NCBI GenBank assembly: GCA_965277275.1
Contig: CBDICG010000002.1
Location: 124,001 to 188,000 of the forward strand
Length of the DNA stretch: 64,000 nucleotides
DNA from: HLUCCA09 sp965277275
GTDB taxonomy: Bacteria; Pseudomonadota; Alphaproteobacteria; Rhodobacterales; Rhodobacteraceae
Direction: 5' to 3'
This document shows, one piece after another, positions 60,445 to 64,000 of this stretch. Under the pieces are notes generated by a model. That model did no database searches and was not told the DNA's origin. It saw only the letters and a list, made by a program, of their open reading frames with translations. A program made the position numbers and the translations under genes. Within the stretch, counting starts at the first letter, position 1. Each line of letters begins with the position of its first letter.

Positions 60445-61473
60445 ATGACCAATAGAAGAGCATTTACCGCCGCTGTGCTCTCAGCAATTACGGCAACGAG
60501 TCTTCTCGGAACGGCCGCAGTTGCTCAAGACCTGCGCGACATCACCTTCGTGCAGCCGAGCCCTTCGGCGATCAACTCGTTCCCGGTCTTTGTCGCGATC
60601 GGAGAAGGGTTCTTCGAGGAAGAGGGGCTCAACGTGACCGTCGAGGCGATCAACGGCTCCGGCGCCGTGCTTCAGGCCCTTTCGGCCGGTCAGGCGCACT
60701 TTGGCCGTCCGGGCCCGGGCCCGCTCATCGCCGCGCGCTCGCGCGGGGTGGACGCCGTGCACATCTATAACGTCGCCGCACGCAGCAACTTCGGCATCGC
60801 GGTACAGCAAGACTCCGAGTACCAGAGCGTCGAGGAATTGCGCGGCAAGGTGATCGGCACCGGTACGGCAGACGGCGCCGAGGTTGGTTTCGCCCGCAAC
60901 GTCATGACCGGCGCCGGCATGACCGCTGGCGAGGATTTCGAGTTCCTCACCGTCGGTGACGGCGGCCCGGCAACGGCGGCTTTCCTAAACGGCGAGATCG
61001 AAGCCTACTCGGCCTCCACGGCAGACACCGCGATCCTGAACCAGCGCGGCATGGCTGTGCGGGACATCACACCCGCGGAGTTCGGGCGCTTCTTCGGCAA
61101 CGGCATCGCTACGATGGGTGACACCATCCGCAATGATCGCGAACTGGTCGAAGCCTGGAGCCGTGCCTTTGCCCGCGGCCACGCGTTTGCGCTCGACGAT
61201 GCGAACCGCGAAGCCGTGCTTGCGCATCTTGCAGACGGCAACCCGCAAGAAGGAGAGGACAAGGAGTTCCAGTCGGCTCTGTTCGACGCGGTACGCTCCA
61301 AGACAATCCCCGCGGAAGGCGGCGAGGGCCTCGGCTGGTACCCGGCCGAAGTCTGGCAGGAGTGGGAGGACGCGCTCGTTGCAGGTGGCGAGATCGCCGA
61401 GCCCCTCGAAGATCTGAGCGTGGCCTGGACCAACGAGTTCGCCGCCATCGGACGTGAGGCTGCCGGCGAATGA
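60445..61473 (+). CDS. ABC transporter substrate-binding protein, NitT/TauT (NMT1) type
   Basis: 342 residues. Signal peptide 'RAFTAAVLSAITATSLLGTAAVAQ'. The body follows the SsuA/TauA/ThiY-like pattern: 'ITFVQPSPSAINSFPVFVAIGEGFFEEEGLNVTVEAINGSGAVLQALSAGQAHFGRPGPGPLIAA', then 'SVEELRGKVIGTGTADGAEVGFARNVM'. Ligands of this class include sulfonates, nitrate, pyrimidine precursors and aromatic acids, and the actual one is not readable. The stop overlaps the ATPase start (ATGA). A GGGAGGAAAG site precedes the ATG. Confidence 0.92.
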   Translation: MTNRRAFTAAVLSAITATSLLGTAAVAQDLRDITFVQPSPSAINSFPVFVAIGEGFFEEEGLNVTVEAINGSGAVLQALSAGQAHFGRPGPGPLIAARSRGVDAVHIYNVAARSNFGIAVQQDSEYQSVEELRGKVIGTGTADGAEVGFARNVMTGAGMTAGEDFEFLTVGDGGPATAAFLNGEIEAYSASTADTAILNQRGMAVRDITPAEFGRFFGNGIATMGDTIRNDRELVEAWSRAFARGHAFALDDANREAVLAHLADGNPQEGEDKEFQSALFDAVRSKTIPAEGGEGLGWYPAEVWQEWEDALVAGGEIAEPLEDLSVAWTNEFAAIGREAAGE

Positions 61474-62279
61474 ACGCGGCCTTGGCACAAGACTATTCTG
61501 GCGCGCCCTTGGGCGCGCCAGTCTATGAGCTGACCAATGTCAGCAAAACATACGCGCGCAACAAGGTCGTCGCCCTTCAGGACGTCAGCCTGACCCTGCG
61601 CAAGGGCAGCTTCACGTCCGTCATCGGCTCCAGCGGATGCGGAAAGTCGACCCTGCTCAAGATTATGGCCGGCCTCATCCCGCCCTCCAAGGGCCGCGTG
61701 ATCCTGCAATCGCAGCCCGTCACGGGGCCACGGCGCGACATCGGCATGATGTTTCAGCAAGCCACGCTTTTTCCGTGGAAGACCGCTGTCGAAAACATCG
61801 TGCTGCCCATCGAAATCCGCGACGGGAAGGCCGCCGCCAAGACGGCCATGGACAAGGCACACGAGCTGCTTGAGATCGTGGGTCTGAAGGGCTTTGAGAA
61901 CGTTTACCCCAACGAACTTTCGGGTGGCATGGCGCAGCGCGCCTCGATCTGCCGTATGCTGATTACCGAGCCCGCGGTGCTGTTGCTGGACGAGCCCTTC
62001 AGCGCGCTCGACGAGCTCTCGCGCGATATGATGAACATGGAGCTGCAACGCATTTGCCGCGAGCAGCATGCCACGGCGTTTCTCGTCACCCATTCCATTC
62101 AGGAAGCGGTGATCCTGTCTGACGAGATTGTCGTTATGAAGCCGCGCCCGGGTCGACTGGCGGAAATTGTCGAAGTCGATCTGCCCCGGCCCCGCACGCT
62201 CGACATGATGACGACGCCGAAATTCGGGTCGATCGTCGACTATATCCGCGGCCTTCTGGACAAGGGAGAGGACATGTGA
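61470..62279 (+). CDS. ABC transporter ATP-binding protein, NitT/TauT type
   Basis: 269 residues. Walker A GSSGCGKST (53-61), Q-loop 'MMFQQATLFPWKTAVENI', signature LSGGMAQR (150-157; the SGGMxQR form is typical of this class), Walker B LLLDEPFSALD (171-181), and switch His in 'FLVTHSIQEAV'. The short C-terminus lacks a TOBE domain, as usual for taurine/nitrate importers. It overlaps genes on both sides. Confidence 0.95.
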   Translation: MNAALAQDYSGAPLGAPVYELTNVSKTYARNKVVALQDVSLTLRKGSFTSVIGSSGCGKSTLLKIMAGLIPPSKGRVILQSQPVTGPRRDIGMMFQQATLFPWKTAVENIVLPIEIRDGKAAAKTAMDKAHELLEIVGLKGFENVYPNELSGGMAQRASICRMLITEPAVLLLDEPFSALDELSRDMMNMELQRICREQHATAFLVTHSIQEAVILSDEIVVMKPRPGRLAEIVEVDLPRPRTLDMMTTPKFGSIVDYIRGLLDKGEDM

Positions 62280-63139
62280 CCGACGTTCGCGCAAATCCAT
62301 CCTCCAACGACGACTACGAGGATACCGTCTGGGTCCAGGAAGTCGCGTTCATCGACTCCGTGCCGCGTTGGCTGGCCATGACGTTCGTTTTCGTCGTGTT
62401 CATCGGGATCTGGCAGTTCGTAACGGGCTTCGGGCTCGTTTCGCCGATCATCCTGCCGACGCCGATGGAAACCCTGAAGGACATGATCTTCGTCGGGCAG
62501 AACCTCGCGACAGGCGGCTACATGCTCGGCGCGCTTTGGATCACCATCCTGGAGGTAATCTACGGTTTTGCCCTTGCCATCGCGATCGGGTTTTCGCTCG
62601 GTGTGCTCGTTGGTGAGACGTCGTTCGGCGAGAAAGCTGTCATGCCGTATCTCGTTGCGATCGACACGATGCCGAAGGTGGCTTTTGCACCGCTCTTCGT
62701 TGCATGGCTGGGCTTCGGGATTGAATCGAAGGTGGCACTTGCTGCCTTCATCGCGACCTTCCCGATTGTCGTCGGCACCGCGGCGGGCCTGCATGCTGCC
62801 GACGAGAACGCCCGGATGCTCTTCAAGACGATGGGCGCGAGCCGGATGCAGACGCTGATCAAGATGAAGCTGCCCACGGGCTTGCCGCAGATCTTCACGG
62901 GCCTCAAGATCGGCGCCGTCGGCGTGATGGCCGGTGCCATCACTGGCGAATTTCTCGGCGGCGGCAAGGGCTTCGGCGAGCTCATTCGCGTGGCCGCCTC
63001 ACAGCTGAACACGCCTCGCGTTTTCTCGCTCATCCTCTATCTCAGCCTTGTCGGGCTTGCGCTCTACGCGCTCGTCACGTGGACGCAACGCACGTTCGTC
63101 TTCTGGCACAAGGAACGGGTGGGCGACGGTGAGCACTGA
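62276..63139 (+). CDS. ABC transporter permease, NitT/TauT type
   Basis: 287 residues with six hydrophobic segments ('MTFVFVVFIGIWQFVTGFGLV', 'ALWITILEVIYGFALAIAIGFSLGVLVG' and others). The EAA-like loop is 'AADENARMLFKTMGASRMQTLIKMKLPTGLPQ', typical of BPD_transp_1 permeases of the SsuC/TauC group. The GTG start overlaps the ATPase stop, and the stop overlaps the dehydrogenase start by 11 nt. Confidence 0.94.
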   Translation: MTDVRANPSSNDDYEDTVWVQEVAFIDSVPRWLAMTFVFVVFIGIWQFVTGFGLVSPIILPTPMETLKDMIFVGQNLATGGYMLGALWITILEVIYGFALAIAIGFSLGVLVGETSFGEKAVMPYLVAIDTMPKVAFAPLFVAWLGFGIESKVALAAFIATFPIVVGTAAGLHAADENARMLFKTMGASRMQTLIKMKLPTGLPQIFTGLKIGAVGVMAGAITGEFLGGGKGFGELIRVAASQLNTPRVFSLILYLSLVGLALYALVTWTQRTFVFWHKERVGDGEH

Positions 63140-64000
63140 GCCTGCCCCAATCCCGGCGCAGGACCTGCGCACCTTTGTGGCACGGGCACTGGGGGCCAAG
63201 GGTGTTCCCGAAGGCGACGCAGCGAAGGTCGCAGCACTCATGGTCGAAGCCGATATCTTCGGCTACGGCACCCATGGCGTCTTTCGTTTGCGGCAGTACC
63301 TGGCGCGGCTCGAGGGGGGCGGCTGCAACCCGGCCCCGACCGTTACGGTCGCGCACGAGACTGCGGCCACGGCCCTGATCGACGGGGACAACGGGCTTGG
63401 CCACCTTGCCATGGCGGCGGCCCGCGATCTTGCGATCGACAAGGCGAAAGCCGCGGGGATCGGATGGGTCGGTGTGCGGCGCGGCAACCACGCCGGGCCG
63501 CTCGCTCTCTATGTCCGCCCGCAGGCGGAAGCCGGGCTGCTTGGCATGGCCGCCGCCGTGGGCAGCGCCAACCACGTTCCCCCTTTCGGCGGGACGGATT
63601 TGTTGCTTGGCACCAATCCCATCGCGTTCGCCGCGCCTGCCACGGGGCCGGACCCCTTCGTGTTTGACATGGCCACGACCGTTGCGGCGATGGGCAAGAT
63701 CAAGACGCTCCTGCAGCGTGGTGAGCCGATGCCCGAGGGCTGGATGGTCGGGCGCGACGGCAAGCCCCTGACCGACCCGGCGCGCAAGTCCGAAGGGTTC
63801 CTATTGCCGATCGGAGGGCCAAAGGGTTTTGGCCTGTCGGTTGCGATCGGTCTCTTCGCCGGGGTCTTGAACGGAGCGGCATTCGGGGCGGACGTGGTCG
63901 ATTTCACGTCCGACACAACCTCGCCCACCAACACCGGTCAGTTCGTCATGGCGCTGGACCCAGCCGCGTTCGGAATAGGATCCGACTTCTCCGATGCCGC
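63129..64000 (+). CDS. Ldh2-family (malate/L-lactate-type) dehydrogenase, 3' end beyond the window
   Basis: The frame opens with GTG at 63129 inside the permease gene and has no stop before 64000, so the gene is cut by the window edge after ~290 codons (family ~340). Landmarks: 'EADIFGYGTHGVFRLRQYL' (the D-x-x-G-x-x-T-H-G motif), 'VRRGNHAGPLALYV' with the catalytic His, 'GTNPIAFAAP', 'DMATTVAAMGKI' and 'GGPKGFGLSVAIGLFAGVLNGAAFG'. The family oxidises or reduces 2-hydroxy/2-oxo acids with NAD(P). Together with two FAH enzymes this suggests breakdown of an oxo-acid or hydroxy-acid substrate. Confidence 0.92.
   Translation, partial: MSTEPAPIPAQDLRTFVARALGAKGVPEGDAAKVAALMVEADIFGYGTHGVFRLRQYLARLEGGGCNPAPTVTVAHETAATALIDGDNGLGHLAMAAARDLAIDKAKAAGIGWVGVRRGNHAGPLALYVRPQAEAGLLGMAAAVGSANHVPPFGGTDLLLGTNPIAFAAPATGPDPFVFDMATTVAAMGKIKTLLQRGEPMPEGWMVGRDGKPLTDPARKSEGFLLPIGGPKGFGLSVAIGLFAGVLNGAAFGADVVDFTSDTTSPTNTGQFVMALDPAAFGIGSDFSDA

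Noticed and set aside
1..64000. CRISPR array, insertion sequence, integrase or prophage
   Set aside because: No regularly spaced direct repeats, no transposase or integrase-like protein and no terminal inverted repeats with target duplications were seen while reading both strands.

Overview
The window is a GC-rich (roughly 65%), gene-dense chromosomal segment. Gene order and protein style point to an alphaproteobacterium of the Rhodobacteraceae (Roseobacter-related). The order-based evidence is rpmF-plsX-fabH-ihfA-MerR-tRNA-Pro, dgt/argS/SPOR/nagZ/scpA/scpB, and lptF-lptG-lptD-surA-pdxA-rsmA. Other supporting features are a tandem-domain dCTP deaminase, a small DUF6324-like protein, and dispersed GC-stem repeats of the kind common between genes in that family. 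No insertion sequence, prophage or CRISPR array is visible. The one RNA gene I can support is tRNA-Pro(GGG).

Region 1 (1-7.6 kb) is housekeeping: msrB, a BamE-type lipoprotein on the opposite strand, a YceD-family protein, ribosomal protein L32, plsX, fabH, ihfA, a MerR regulator, tRNA-Pro and dCTP deaminase. Region 2 (7.6-16 kb) is a leftward block: dgt, argS, a SPOR-domain membrane protein, nagZ, scpA, scpB, a small protein and an NAD(P)-binding protein. The tatABC genes that often follow scpB in relatives are absent here. Region 3 (16-30.8 kb) mixes DNA repair and accessory genes: erpA, xthA, an esterase, an AlkA-type glycosylase, an AlkB-like protein that has lost its iron ligands, an MFS transporter, a PAS protein with a histidine-less kinase-like core, an NDUFAF6-like phytoene-synthase homologue, cimA, cysS, an aminotransferase, a DUF2306 protein, holC, a VOC protein and pepA. 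Region 4 (31-38.8 kb) is the outer-membrane biogenesis operon lptF-lptG-lptD-surA-pdxA-rsmA, overlapping or tightly spaced throughout.

Region 5 (38.9-64 kb) is accessory. It starts with a 1325-residue multidomain extracellular-type nuclease that has a duplicated C-terminal module and no signal peptide. Next come an aldo/keto reductase and a leftward operon of a ChrR-like cupin, an FAD amine oxidase and a TetR regulator, headed by a perfect 26-bp palindrome. A LacI-controlled sugar ABC importer follows; its first permease carries a DUF11-like periplasmic insert, and the operon contains a GH63-type glycosidase (predicted uptake and hydrolysis of a small alpha-glycoside such as a glycosylglycerate). 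A YiaV/YiaW-like HlyD-DUF3302 pair comes next. The window ends with a GntR-controlled catabolic locus: two fumarylacetoacetate-hydrolase-family enzymes, a NitT/TauT-type ABC importer and an Ldh2-family dehydrogenase that runs off the end.

Two near-ideal palindromic operators (TetR, LacI) and one inverted repeat beside GntR make the regulation of region 5 readable from sequence. Six orientation-locked copies of a GC-stem repeat are scattered between genes. In two places the repeat lies inside a micro-ORF whose start overlaps the upstream stop codon and whose stop overlaps the next gene's start.
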